Below the pieces are notes generated by a model. It was not told the DNA's origin, searched no databases, and saw nothing but the letters and a program-made list of their open reading frames with translations. Shown here piece by piece: positions 18,209 to 28,600 of a stretch of DNA of 64,000 nt. Location of the stretch: contig OW818654.1 in the NCBI GenBank assembly GCA_942492935.1, positions 3,720,001-3,784,000 on the forward strand, given 5' to 3'. The first letter of the stretch is position 1, and every line of letters begins with the position of its first letter. The stretch is from JANJUO01 sp942492935 (lineage in GTDB: Bacteria > Bacteroidota > Ignavibacteria > Kapaibacteriales > UBA2268). The translations under genes were made by a program, and so were the position numbers.

Positions 18209-19231
18209 CTATACAAATATGTCTTCTTTACCGCGTCCACCAATAGCAATTTCATCATTTTCTTCGAGTAGTTTAACCAAATCGACTATTCTCATTTGAG
18301 CACCTTCCACTTCTTTTAATTTGACAGGTCCCATATATTCAAGTTCTTCTTTTACTACAGCAGCGGCACGTTCGGACATATTTTTGAAAATTTTGGCTCT
18401 GATTTTATCATCAGAAACTTTAAGAGCAAGTGCAAGGTCTTTTTTATCAACATCTTTAAGAATTCTCTGAATTCCTTTGTCATCAATAAGAACAATATCT
18501 TCGAATAAGAACATAAGTCTTTTAATTTCAAGTGCCATTTCAGGTTTTTTATCTTCAATACTTTCAAGCATTGCTTTAGCAACGGCATTATTACTTTTAT
18601 TTAGGATATTGGCAACAAGTTGAGAACCACCTGCTTGTGCAAGGTTTTGTGATAAACTTGATTCGGCTATTTGGTCCACAACATGTTCAATTTCAGACAC
18701 TAACTGTGGTGATACTTTGCCAATAGTAGCAATCCTCATAATAGCTTCTGCACGTGTATCTTCTTTGAATTCCGCTAATATTTCGGCTGATTGGTCTGGA
18801 GGCAAATGGGATAAAATCAATGCAATAGTTTGTGGATGTTCTTTGGATAAGAAACTCGCAACTTGTTGCGGGTCTGATTTCTTTAATATATTAAAGCCCC
18901 TGACTGTTGTCAGTACTCTAATTTTTTCGATTATTTCTCTTGCTCTATCCAAACCATAACTTTTTTCAAGAAGTACTTGAGCATATTCCAAACCACCTTC
19001 TACCAAATAGCTTGAAGCAGTCATCAACTGATAGAACTCTTCAATAACATCTTCAACAACAGTAGGTGGTAAATCCCTTAAATTTGTGATTTCAACGGCT
19101 ATTTGCTCTACTTCCTTCATTTCAAGTTCTTTAAAGACTTTAGCAGATACATCTACATCCATAGACATCAAAAGCACAGCTGCTTTTTGCTTGCCTGATA
19201 AGTCTGCCACTGTCATCATTCTTTTTGCCAT
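18209..19231 (-). CDS. fliG: Flagellar motor switch protein FliG
   Basis: 340 residues. LSGKQKAAVLLMSMDVDVSA opens the N-terminal FliF-binding domain. EHPQTIALILSHLPPDQSAE is the EHPQTIA hallmark of the middle domain. The C-terminal torque domain contains LMFLFEDIVLIDDKGIQRIL and KNMSERAAAVVKEELEYMGP. It forms the rotor ring that interacts with MotA. An 89-base gap precedes it after fliF. Confidence 0.98.
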   Translation of the reverse strand: MAKRMMTVADLSGKQKAAVLLMSMDVDVSAKVFKELEMKEVEQIAVEITNLRDLPPTVVEDVIEEFYQLMTASSYLVEGGLEYAQVLLEKSYGLDRAREIIEKIRVLTTVRGFNILKKSDPQQVASFLSKEHPQTIALILSHLPPDQSAEILAEFKEDTRAEAIMRIATIGKVSPQLVSEIEHVVDQIAESSLSQNLAQAGGSQLVANILNKSNNAVAKAMLESIEDKKPEMALEIKRLMFLFEDIVLIDDKGIQRILKDVDKKDLALALKVSDDKIRAKIFKNMSERAAAVVKEELEYMGPVKLKEVEGAQMRIVDLVKLLEENDEIAIGGRGKEDIFV

Positions 19232-19320
19232 AACTTTGCCGTTTTATTTTTTTACCAAACTCTAACTTATAGAGACTATTTTATTTATAACAAATTTTAT
19301 TAAAATCAAGTTATTGTTAT

Positions 19321-21099
19321 CTAACCTGCATAATTCTTGATGTCAAGGTCTTGTGATAGCATCATTCTAATAAGTCTTACTGCTTCATCAGTTTGAACAT
19401 CACAGAAGTCCTCAACTTTATGTCTTATCTCGATTTTCATCATTGCATCTTCCGTCAATTCAGGTACTTGACTTTCTTCAAGTTCAGCTCTTGCTCTTTT
19501 TGCAAGTGCATCTTGGTCTAATGATAAACCTGTTTCATCATCAAGAATACTATTTTCATCAAGTTGCTCTTCTAATTTTTCACCTTCAAGCAATAATTGC
19601 TCTGGTAATTCAGCTGGTAAAAGCAACATTTCCTCATCATCAAAATCAAGGTCTTCAACTTCTTCTTCCTCTTCCTCTTCTTCCTCTTCTGGCTCATCTT
19701 CTACACTTACTTTTTGAGGTAGATACATAGCCAATCTCATTCTATCTTTAACTTGTTTGTTTTGTAATAATTTCCACATGATAAACAATGCAATAAGCAT
19801 AGTTATAACCAAAGCAATTAGCTTTTGGATATCTGGACGCTCATACCATGGTTTAATATTAAACTGTTCAATGTCATTATAATTTATCATCGTATCAAAA
19901 GGAACATTAATCACAGAAATTTGGTCATTCCTTGATGGGTCAAATCCAACTGCATTTCTTACTATCTCTGTAATTTTTTGCATTTCTTCGTCAGGTCTTG
20001 GCACATAAACCATCTGTTTTGTACCGTTTGAGTCAACAATTTGATTTGTACCATTTATCATTACAGCAACAGATAATCTTTCAATATTACCAACTGAATG
20101 GATAATATGCTCAACATTTTGTGCAATTTCATAATTTTGTATTACATTTGATTGGTCTTTTGCCATACTTACAGCAGGGTAACTAAGTGAGTCAGTTGAT
20201 TGGCTCACATCTTTAATATTTTGCTCACTTCTAATTACTTGTCTTTCGGGGTCATAGTCAGTTTTGGTTTGTTCGATTCTTGTAAAATCAAGGTCGGCAT
20301 TAATCCTTACTTTTGTATTATCAGCACCAAGAACGGCATCAAGCATTGATTGAACTTTGCCTGCCAAATGGTCTTCTACTCTTCTTTGTTGTTCATGTTG
20401 TTGAGCAGTTAATCCTGCAACCGAATTCATATCAAGAGATTGCTCATTAAGCATATTTCCACGTTGGTCAACTACTGTTACATCTTTGGGACTCATTCCT
20501 TCGATGCTACTTGCTACAAGATTTTGAATACCATCAATTGAAATTTTATCTAAACTACGCCCATTTTTTAAATGCAATGTTACTGAACCGGTTGGATTTT
20601 TTTGGTCTTTTTTGAATAGTGCTTTATCGGGAATTACAATGTGTACTCTAACTTTATGCACTTCGTCAATTTCACCAATAGTTCTTGCTAATTCGCCTTC
20701 TAATGCACGTCTGTAATTTAATTTCTGAACAAATTCACTCATTCCAAGATTTGTTTTATCAAATAATTCATATCCAACAACACTTTGCTCAGGCAATCCT
20801 TCATTTGCTAAAGTTAATCTTGTATCATACAAAATTTCTTTATCAACAATAATTGCAGTTCCATTTTCAGCAAGTTCATAATCAATTTGTTTTGCTTTCA
20901 AACTCTCTGTAATTTTCCCAGCATCTTGTTGCTCTAAGCCACTATACAGAACGCCAACCTGTTTTTCGCCAGTAGAAACAAAAAGAAGAATAATTCCAAT
21001 CAGCATCACCGCAGGTATTCCGGCGAATAGAGCTTTTTGCCAGAGTGCTAATTTACTCCAAAAGGTCTTTGCTTGTTCTAAAAAAGGTATTTCAGCCAT
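19321..21099 (-). CDS. fliF: Flagellar MS-ring protein FliF
   Basis: 592 residues. It has two membrane segments: about 20-45 (ALFAGIPAVMLIGIILLFV) and about 425-445 (LIALVITMLIALFIMWKLL). Between them are YscJ-like domains with ALEGELARTIGEIDEVHKVRV. A strongly acidic segment (a run of E near residue 480, then DLDFDDEE) follows the second membrane segment. The C-terminus is the FliG-binding helix region (VRLIRMMLSQD). It forms the MS ring in the inner membrane. Confidence 0.98.
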   Translation of the reverse strand: MAEIPFLEQAKTFWSKLALWQKALFAGIPAVMLIGIILLFVSTGEKQVGVLYSGLEQQDAGKITESLKAKQIDYELAENGTAIIVDKEILYDTRLTLANEGLPEQSVVGYELFDKTNLGMSEFVQKLNYRRALEGELARTIGEIDEVHKVRVHIVIPDKALFKKDQKNPTGSVTLHLKNGRSLDKISIDGIQNLVASSIEGMSPKDVTVVDQRGNMLNEQSLDMNSVAGLTAQQHEQQRRVEDHLAGKVQSMLDAVLGADNTKVRINADLDFTRIEQTKTDYDPERQVIRSEQNIKDVSQSTDSLSYPAVSMAKDQSNVIQNYEIAQNVEHIIHSVGNIERLSVAVMINGTNQIVDSNGTKQMVYVPRPDEEMQKITEIVRNAVGFDPSRNDQISVINVPFDTMINYNDIEQFNIKPWYERPDIQKLIALVITMLIALFIMWKLLQNKQVKDRMRLAMYLPQKVSVEDEPEEEEEEEEEEVEDLDFDDEEMLLLPAELPEQLLLEGEKLEEQLDENSILDDETGLSLDQDALAKRARAELEESQVPELTEDAMMKIEIRHKVEDFCDVQTDEAVRLIRMMLSQDLDIKNYAG

Positions 21100-21142
21100 A
21101 ATTATTCTTTTCTTATTCTACTCAATAATATAAATTTTACAC

Positions 21143-21448
21143 TTAAACTTGCATTCTTAATACTTCACGATAAAGGTCCAGTCCTTTATTTCGCAATTCC
21201 ATCAATAACTGAAAACTTGTTCTTGCTTTTTGGGAGGAAATCATCACATCGTGAATATCAACTGGCTCACCTTTAATAAGTTTCTCAGTTGATTCTGCGG
21301 ATTCAACTTGAAGGCGGTTAATATCACCCATAAAATCATTAAGAGTATCAGAAAATTTTACATTTTCGGGTTCTATACCCTGAGCAGGATATTTTTGTTG
21401 AACTAACGGGAGGTATCTTCTCCCCGGATCCATTTCATTTATAATCAT
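21143..21448 (-). CDS. fliE: Flagellar hook-basal body complex protein FliE
   Basis: 101 residues, normal for FliE. The C-terminal half, with PVDIHDVMISSQKARTSFQL followed by RNKGLDLYREVLRMQV, is diagnostic. It joins MS ring and rod. It lies 43 bases upstream of fliF. Confidence 0.95.
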   Translation of the reverse strand: MIINEMDPGRRYLPLVQQKYPAQGIEPENVKFSDTLNDFMGDINRLQVESAESTEKLIKGEPVDIHDVMISSQKARTSFQLLMELRNKGLDLYREVLRMQV

Positions 21449-21574
21449 AACGACTCCATTCGTAAAAAAGTGAATCTTCCTTGATTCTTTGGCTTATTTT
21501 AGACATTGTATAAAATTAGCCATTTTAATCTTCAAATTACTGCAAAATCATAATTGCAATATTAATACCAAACT

Positions 21575-21895
21575 TTAAACCCTGCCATCAACAATTGAAC
21601 CTTTGCTGATATTCGGAGTAGCCAACCTTCCACTTCTGTTAAATAGAACGTGCTTTTCTAATTGTTCAGAACTTTCGGGAAACATTTTAATAAAAAATTT
21701 TCTTTCTTTTTGAGTTACAATTTTATCAGGGTCAAAATTCTTCAATAGTTCATTTTTAGCCACATTGTTAATATCCGACTTTTCGGTTGGACGGATATTA
21801 TTTACATCTTTTGTGGCAATTACCGCTTGTCGCAGTGATTTTTCTAAATCCTGCGGAACTGCATTACCATAAACCCTTTGTACATCAATTCTCAT
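21575..21895 (-). CDS. Hypothetical protein within the flagellar cluster
   Basis: 106 residues, soluble, no signal peptide. A conserved-looking core KERKFFIKMFPESSEQLEKH is followed by VLFNRSGRL and ends KGSIVDGRV. I do not recognise a family. It lies between flgC (26 bases upstream) and fliE (126 bases downstream), on the same strand, so it is almost certainly co-transcribed with rod genes. A role in rod assembly or regulation is inference from position only. Confidence 0.75.
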   Translation of the reverse strand: MRIDVQRVYGNAVPQDLEKSLRQAVIATKDVNNIRPTEKSDINNVAKNELLKNFDPDKIVTQKERKFFIKMFPESSEQLEKHVLFNRSGRLATPNISKGSIVDGRV

Positions 21896-21920
21896 ACACT
21901 TTACCCTTTTAAAAAAAGCA

Positions 21921-22406
21921 TTAAATTTCTAACGAATACCGTGCCACATTTTTCACAGAATCAACAACCTGAGTATTTGATTCAAATGCTCTTTGAGCTG
22001 TTATCATTTCTACCATTTCAGTAACCACATTAATATTAGGATACTTAACATATCCTGCTTCATCAGCTTCAGGATGATGAGGGTCATACACTAATCGTGG
22101 TGGGCTATCATCTCTTACTGTTCTTGCTTTAAGAACATCGTAATCAGGAGGATAAGTCCCCGGATTTGCATTAGGTGCATGGTCAGGGGACGTCCTATTG
22201 ATAGCTATCTGATCCTCCAGCTCGTCTTCAAACGGGCTTCCTTTTATCTCGCGAACCACAACCACTTCCCTTTGGTAAGGTCTGCCGTCAGTACTTTTTG
22301 TAGTATTGACATTGGCAATATTTTTAGCAACAGCAGAAAGACGCATCCGCTGTACACTCATACCCTGTCCGCTTATGTTAAACGTCGAAAAAATATTCTC
22401 TGCCAT
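21921..22406 (-). CDS. flgC: Flagellar basal-body rod protein FlgC
   Basis: 161 residues. FNISGQGMSVQRMRLSAVAK and NIANVNTTKSTDGRPYQREV are FlgC hallmarks. The C-terminal block VKYPNINVVTEMVEMITAQR plus AFESNTQVVDSVKNVAR is the D0 helix. It is a proximal rod component acting with FlgB, FlgF and FliE. Confidence 0.97.
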   Translation of the reverse strand: MAENIFSTFNISGQGMSVQRMRLSAVAKNIANVNTTKSTDGRPYQREVVVVREIKGSPFEDELEDQIAINRTSPDHAPNANPGTYPPDYDVLKARTVRDDSPPRLVYDPHHPEADEAGYVKYPNINVVTEMVEMITAQRAFESNTQVVDSVKNVARYSLEI

Positions 22407-22527
22407 CTTCCCTGACTTTAATTACTTTAACAATCCCTGTCAATTCAAAATTCGGTATTTTTTGATACTTACTTCATAAGTATAAATACTAAATTTATAA
22501 CAATTTAATAAAAATTAATCAATTTTT

Positions 22528-22956
22528 TTATGCTTGCCCATTCGTACCTGTAATTGCTGATGTTAATCCTCTAAAGAATTTACCAACCATATTTGATGCA
22601 AACCTAAATTTTATCTGATTCTGTGCAAGTTCTGCCATTTCTTTGTCAATATTCACGTGAGTTTCACCAGAGAAATATACTTGAGGTCCGGGTACTTCTT
22701 GCTCATTTACTTCTCCAGTAGGCACATTTGGATTAGGTACGCCAACTGGTATATGAAAATTATCTGTACTTGCACCTTTAAGAACAACTTCTTGCTGATG
22801 AAAAAATTCCTCAAACTTAACTTTCTCTGGTCTATAGTGAGGAGAATTTACATTTGCAATATTTTTTGCTATGGTGCGCTGCCTTAATCCATACGCATCC
22901 ATTGCACTGTTCATAAGTGGCACTCTATTTTTAAACAAATGGTTTCTTATAAGCAT
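22528..22956 (-). CDS. flgB: Flagellar basal-body rod protein FlgB
   Basis: 142 residues from ATG 22956 (MLIRNHLFKNRVPLMNSAMD). A TTG at 22977 would add seven residues, but FlgB proteins normally begin just before this point. GLRQRTIAKNIANVNSPHYR is the family motif, and MAELAQNQIKFRFASNMVG is the C-terminal helix. It is the first gene of the minus-strand cluster; the promoter should lie in 22957-23465, where no clear motif stands out. Confidence 0.95.
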   Translation of the reverse strand: MLIRNHLFKNRVPLMNSAMDAYGLRQRTIAKNIANVNSPHYRPEKVKFEEFFHQQEVVLKGASTDNFHIPVGVPNPNVPTGEVNEQEVPGPQVYFSGETHVNIDKEMAELAQNQIKFRFASNMVGKFFRGLTSAITGTNGQA

Positions 22957-23465
22957 AATCGTACCAATATTAGCCAATTTTCAACTAAAAATACTATATG
23001 ACAAATTTAATGCCAAATATTAATTGTTATGATATTGGGTTAGAAATAATACTTTAAAAAACATAGCTGTGAACTTATTTAATACGAACATACCGAACCA
23101 GCTTTTGTTTGTCATTCTGAACTCGTTTCAGAATCCAGTTTCATTTTCTGTCATTCTGAACTCGTTTCAGAATCCATTCTGAGTACCGTCAATTTTGAAA
23201 CAAGATGTCCAACACTTTGAAAGTGTTGGACATCTGCATATTAGGTTCCACATCAAGTGCGGAATGACATCGAAATAAACTCTGCATTCTGAACTTGTTT
23301 CAGAATCCATTTCCTTTTAGCAACGTAGTTGCGAAATCATAATAGAAAAAAAATCATATTTCAACTACTCTCTAAAGAATCTACATATTCGTATTCTTTT
23401 GCATTTAAGCTATAAAATCACAATATGAATATATGGATTAGTAGATATGCTTTCATTTATCCACT
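22957..23465. other. Intergenic region upstream of flgB with short dispersed repeats
   Basis: Three copies of GTCATTCTGAAC(T/C)..TTTCAGAATCC (near 23112-23137, 23151-23176 and 23283-23308), one 33-bp palindrome (23204-23236) and a TTAGCAACGTAGTTGCGAAA element near 23317. No gene seen. Confidence 0.7.
23204..23236. repeat. 33-bp palindrome (AGATGT...ACATCT family)
   Basis: Perfect 16-base arms, AGATGTCCAACACTTT and AAAGTGTTGGACATCT, around a central G. Identical to 25616-25648 except for the centre. Confidence 0.9.
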
Positions 23466-24008
23466 TTAAAAAGCAGCAACATAAATAGTATCATACTTAA
23501 TTTGGGATTGAATTATTTTTGGTATCTTAAAAAATTCAACACCAATTAACAAATCTTTATCTGGATTGAATACGAAATCATAAATAAGTACGTAATTTTC
23601 TGTAAATCTATGTTTGTAAAATGATAATTTCCTACTGGTAACTCCGCCCCTTGATTTCCAAGATATACCAATCAGAGAATTTGAATTGTAATTTACTTCA
23701 GGTAACATGAAAGTATCACATAAATGTTTGAAAAGAATATCATTTATTATCCGTGATTCATTATATAAGTTTGTTATAACACTATCAGAATTAATGACTA
23801 TACCTTCCTTTAATAAATCAGGATGGACGCATCTGAAATCAATTTTTTCTATATCCGTTATCTCCACCCAATTACTATCATTTTGGATTGTATGTTTATC
23901 GAAAGTAACTTCTTGCGTTACTTTCGTTGGCTGTTCATTGAAGCAAGAAACCAATAGCATAAATGCAAATGCAAGAATAATCAAAGAGAATCTGATGTTG
24001 TTTTTCAT
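23466..24008 (-). CDS. Predicted lipoprotein, paralogue of the upstream gene
   Basis: 180 residues. Signal peptide with lipobox LLVSC at about residue 22, so a lipid-anchored envelope protein. Residues following the cysteine share EQPTKVTQEVTFDKH and QNDSNWVEITDI exactly with the neighbour at 24005-24541, then diverge while keeping length and spacing (HP, C-D-T, Y-x-DT). Start ATG 24008 overlaps the upstream stop by four bases, so the two are translationally coupled. I do not recognise a function. Confidence 0.8.
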   Translation of the reverse strand: MKNNIRFSLIILAFAFMLLVSCFNEQPTKVTQEVTFDKHTIQNDSNWVEITDIEKIDFRCVHPDLLKEGIVINSDSVITNLYNESRIINDILFKHLCDTFMLPEVNYNSNSLIGISWKSRGGVTSRKLSFYKHRFTENYVLIYDFVFNPDKDLLIGVEFFKIPKIIQSQIKYDTIYVAAF

Positions 24009-24541
24009 TTTATTAACTCATAAACTTCAACAGTATCAAAATAGAATTTTTCGAAGTTATTCTTTGGAAATTTAATGTATTTTGTTCTTACAGTGAACGA
24101 TTTATCTTCGTTTGCATTTAAAGAATTAATAATAACCAATACATTTGAAGTTATATGTTTAAACACTTTTATCTTTGATTTCCAAGAACCACCCATACCC
24201 CAAGAAAACCCATACAATACATCTTTTGCAAAATTAACATTTGGGTAAATTAGTGTGTCGCAAATTTTGTAAAAATTATAAATATGACCAGAATAGGATT
24301 TTGATAAATTATATTTTTCTAGAATTTCTTCATTTGAATTAAATTCAAATCCATCTATTAAGAAAAATGGATGAATACAATTGTAATCCATTGTATCTAT
24401 ATCAGTTATCTCCACCCAATTACTATCATTTTGGATTGTATGTTTATCGAATGTAACTTCTTGCGTTACTTTCGTTGGCTGTTCCTTTTCACAAGAAACC
24501 AATAGCAATATTGCCATTGCAAAAATAATAATTGCTTTCAT
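24005..24541 (-). CDS. Predicted lipoprotein, tandem paralogue
   Basis: 178 residues, lipobox LLVSC at residue 17. The pair with 23466-24008 arose by duplication. DNA encoding the N-terminal part (24399-24484 against 23851-23936) differs at only two of 86 bases, while the rest is far more diverged. That suggests gene conversion or a recent segmental copy. Function unknown. Confidence 0.8.
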   Translation of the reverse strand: MKAIIIFAMAILLLVSCEKEQPTKVTQEVTFDKHTIQNDSNWVEITDIDTMDYNCIHPFFLIDGFEFNSNEEILEKYNLSKSYSGHIYNFYKICDTLIYPNVNFAKDVLYGFSWGMGGSWKSKIKVFKHITSNVLVIINSLNANEDKSFTVRTKYIKFPKNNFEKFYFDTVEVYELIK

Positions 24542-24545
24542 TTTC

Positions 24546-24785
24546 TTATTCCTTAATTAATAACTTTTTAATTTCTTCATTTTCTTTTTTGAGTAGAATT
24601 AGATGGAGTGTATATTCTTCTATTTTTTGGAGTAATTTTGCTTGCATGTCACCTAATTCAATTCCATTCTTTGAAACATCTTTTGCAGATGTTAAATTTG
24701 GTAAATGCTTATTTTTCTTTACAAAACTTTCGATTTCCCATAAACTTTGATAGCATTGTGTTTGGGCATACATATTATAACCCAT
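24546..24785 (-). CDS. Small protein with Bacteroidota tail-fibre/S74-type C-terminal motif, 5' end frameshifted
   Basis: 79 residues. WEIESFVKKNKHLPNLTSAK, then NGIELGDMQAKLLQKIEE, is the conserved C-terminal tail of many large Bacteroidota surface proteins (tail-fibre/endosialidase-chaperone-like), here without the large body. An upstream ATG at 24846 with GGAG nine bases before it opens a frame MITSKSSNQRKYLYIY that stops at a (TA)6 tract. One extra TA would fuse it to ILSLIMGYNMYAQTQ and create a normal signal peptide ending in YAQ. It is therefore either a phase-variable gene in the off state, or a decayed remnant. Confidence 0.55.
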   Translation of the reverse strand: MGYNMYAQTQCYQSLWEIESFVKKNKHLPNLTSAKDVSKNGIELGDMQAKLLQKIEEYTLHLILLKKENEEIKKLLIKE

Positions 24786-24797
24786 AATTAAGCTAAG

Positions 24798-24809
24798 TAT
24801 ATATATATA
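24798..24809 (-). repeat. (TA)6 tract at the frameshift point of the small gene
   Basis: Twelve alternating bases inside the would-be signal-peptide coding region. Gain of one TA restores an open frame from ATG 24846 to the stop at 24546. Confidence 0.6.
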
Positions 24810-25341
24810 AATACTTACGTTGATTTGATGATTTTGATGTAATCATAAAAAATTCTCCGAAAAATTAAAAAATTATTGTAAATTATTTGTTTACAGAAAC
24901 ATTTTTATATTTTGCTCTGTTTCCAATTGTAACTTAAAAAGAATATTTTTAATTTCCAAACACTTTCTAAATTTTTTTTCATAAAAGGGTCGAGGGCGGG
25001 AATCACTTTCGAATTACCTAGAAAAAGAACAAGTGCTTGTAGTAAAATAATTAAGTAGTTTTTCTAAGATGTCCGACACTTTTTTGAAAATTTGATGTAA
25101 TTGGAACAGTCTTCAAATTCAAGTGTCGGACATCTGGAATTATTGAATAAAATGACATCTATATGAATTTATGATTTTTTACTTTTTTCTATTAAGATAT
25201 CGCTCCTACGGAGCTTTAACTTAAAAAAACCAATCTATGCTACTAATATTTCGCAACTACGTTGCTAATTTGATTTCTTTTCTTTTTCTTTCTATTAAGA
25301 TGTCGCAACTACGTTGCTGAATACACTTGTAAAAAATTTCT

Positions 25342-25568
25342 GTCATTCTGAAGTGCGGAACAAATATATTTAAAAAACATGCAAAATGACACTATTATAA
25401 AAAATTGTAGTTATTGGTAGATTGTTTCAGACCCCCACAATGTAGAATTAATTCAAATCCCCCTTTCCCCCTTTATTAAAGGGGGATTAAGGAGGATTTT
25501 TTTCATCCGAAGCTAATTGGAACTGCCTCAAAAGTCGTCATACTGATGCAAGGAAAAAAGATGTCATT
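25342..25568. repeat. 227-bp dispersed repeat, copy B
   Basis: Same length as 2636-2862 with roughly 15 scattered differences by eye. Both copies are in the same orientation and both are followed by a member of the 33-bp palindrome family. Confidence 0.8.
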
Positions 25569-25615
25569 ATGAAATTGTTTCAGTATCCATTCACTATTCA
25601 TTTCATTTTGCAACA

Positions 25616-25648
25616 AGATGTCCAACACTTTTAAAGTGTTGGACATCT
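25616..25648. repeat. 33-bp palindrome (AGATGT...ACATCT family)
   Basis: Arms AGATGTCCAACACTTT and AAAGTGTTGGACATCT with a central T; identical arms to 23204-23236. Confidence 0.9.
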
Positions 25649-25686
25649 GCAAATATTTGATTCCGCATCAGGTTATATGTTTCTAA

Positions 25687-28600
25687 TTATCTATTTATGA
25701 ACATTTTACCAGTATATATGTTACTATTAGTTTTTAATTGATAAATATACATACCAGAATCAAAATTTGTAACATCAATTTCAAATTCATATTTACCAGC
25801 AATTAAATTGCTTTCAATCACATCCTTTTTCAGTTCACCGAGAGTATTAAATATTGATAAAACAACATCACTTTGTTGAGCTAATCCAAATTCAATTTTT
25901 ACAGAACTACTTGCAGGATTAGGTTTACTCTGCTTAATATAATTCTCAAATACAGATTCATTGGCAGTAACTAAAACTGCTAAATTACATTTTGAATCTT
26001 GCTCAATATTCAATGGTTCTACAATTGCTTCCATTGGAGCAATTTTCTTCAAACAATTAAATACTATTTCAAATGTATCTCTTAAAGTGTCCGCACCAGA
26101 TTTATAATGAGAAAAACAAACATTGATAAATCGTGAATTTTTTGGTGGAATTTCAATTGGTAGTTGTGATTGTGGAATAGAAAACATTGTATTTTGATAT
26201 GCAGATAAATCATTAATTGTAAAAGTGAAATTTCCATAATTATATAATTCAATTTCTTTACAAATTAAGCCACCTATCAAAGTTTTGCCAAAATTATAAT
26301 TGTTATTCGCAGAAGTACTATTAGCAAATGAACGCATATCAATTGTATAACCTGGAATACTACCTGAAACTGTATTATTATTGCCAAAAGAATCAGCAGT
26401 AAAAAATTCATAATATGCATCTTGATAAGGGTCTGCTACTTCCAAAACAGCAGAATAGATACCTGATTTCCAAAAGACATCCTTCAAAATACAATTTGTT
26501 GAATCAATAAAATCAACAACCATTATACCTGAATCTGTTTTGGTTGAGTCTGTAATCAAAATATCTACATAACGATTACAATTGCCTATTTGAGTTGTAA
26601 CAGATGGTGGAATTTCATCATTTCGTCTAAGTAAATTTACTTCTGCAATTATCCTGTCTGTACATTCACCTACAACAAAAAGTGAATCAATAAATTCCCC
26701 TGCTGTTTCAACTGAATCACATATAATTATCGTTACTTTCTCTTTAGGTTGCAAAGTAAATGGAGCAGTTTTATTAATTGAAAAGATTGTTTGGGAGTTC
26801 TTCATCGCAATTTTATTAATTGTTTGTGGAAATTTACCATAATTTTCTAAAGTAAATTCAAAACAAAAATCTCTTTTAAAAAATAATGTATCAAATTTCT
26901 GATAAACAATATCTTCAGTTTTACGATTGTTTAATTCTTCTACTCCAACTGTAAATCCAGGTATATCGAATATCTTACTCGACTCAAATCCAATAGAATC
27001 GGTTGCTATGAGCTCGAATAGTCCATCTTGGTAATTGTTGATTAATTTTCCGGTAAATGATGCTTCTTTAGCAAATTTTTGAAAACTATTGATTGTAACA
27101 GTACTATTTATTTGAGTTGATTGTTCGGAAATCACAGAAATTAATCCAGAATCTTCTTCAAGTGAATCAGTTACAACTCCATTTACTTCAAAACATTTAT
27201 TTGAAGATTGAAGATTTGGAGCATCAACATCAATTTTTTTGAAAACCATACCACCAATATAACCGTAAGAATTTGCAAACCCATACCCATAAATAAGAAT
27301 ACTAAAGGGTTCTTTGCAATACATTTCATGAATACCTTCAGAAACTTCTATATTTGCATAATAGAAATTTGTATTTGGAATGGTTGTAAATAATGATTTA
27401 TCTAAAAGTTGCTTATCAAGTTGAATTGTCTTTAACCCGCCTTCTTTTATAACAATACCAATATAATGGCTTGAATACACTTTAGTTGGGATATTAGATT
27501 CCCGTTCATAAGCTTGAATATTAATAAATCTATAAAAATTTCCTACCCTATCCATAGGTGGATTGGCAAGCATTAATGGGTCGGAAATAGAGCCATCAGT
27601 TCCAACATCTTGTTTTGCAGTTTTTTTGAATGAACAAACAAAAATTGGCTTATTTGATTCTATAAAATATGGTTCAATCAAGTCATTTTCATATAATTCT
27701 TTTTTGCTCAACTTAATTGTATCCACTTTATTGAAAGTGATAATAGTACTATCTTCCGATGCGATAATACGAAACAAATCATTATTAGCAAAATTTGATA
27801 TTGTAGGATGCTGATGAAAGGGAATTACTGTCGCATTTTTACCCCAATGCTTTACAGGAGTCATTTGTTCCATCAAAAAATCTCTTGATGAAGATTTATT
27901 ATTTTGTGAGTAAGATTTAATTGAAGTTCTTTGATGCCCAGCGATAACAGATACTGGTTTATCAGAAATTACTTCTGTACCTGTTAAATCGTATAAATTA
28001 GTACTAAACTCGCTTATTCTTGCTTGAACTAAATATGCTTCACCTGCATTTAAAGTAATATTTTGTTCTTTTAATCCATTTCTTTGAGTAGGTGCAGATG
28101 GTATTATTTTTACTTGGGTGTTATTCTGTGTAGCAACTACAACAAATTGAGATGGTGTTTTTCCATCACCTAATTTAGCTTGGTCATCACTTGGATAGGA
28201 CAACACAATATAATAATTATCAAGTACATGTACGGGCAACACTAACATTGATTCAGATGTTGTTACAGCTTGACTATGAGCATAGACAATTATTTCTTCA
28301 TCAGAAGTAATTCTAAAAGTATTTCTTGCTTTTGCTTCGCATTGATTATTACTACCTAAATCACCAGATGAATTCAAACCCCATAATTCATAATCATAAG
28401 CAGATAATTTAAACTCTTTAATTTTTGTAGGGTCAGTTATACTTAATGTTGCATTAAAGTCAATACCTTGTCTATTCCTAAAATTTATATATATATTTGT
28501 AGGAAGTTCGGAAACAAAATAAAGAGAAAGAGAATCATACATTTTTAAATCATCATAATAAAAATAGTTATGAAAATTTGGCAAAAAAGCAAGTACGAAT

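Larger units (their letters stand above)
24847..25686. other. Repeat-rich intergenic region
   Basis: No gene seen. It holds a split palindrome (AGATGTCCGACACTT at 25067-25081 and its complement at 25121-25135), CGCAACTACGTTGC palindromes (about 25250 and 25304) with a related GCTCCTACGGAGC, copy B of the 227-bp repeat (25342-25568) and a 33-bp palindrome (25616-25648). Confidence 0.65.
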
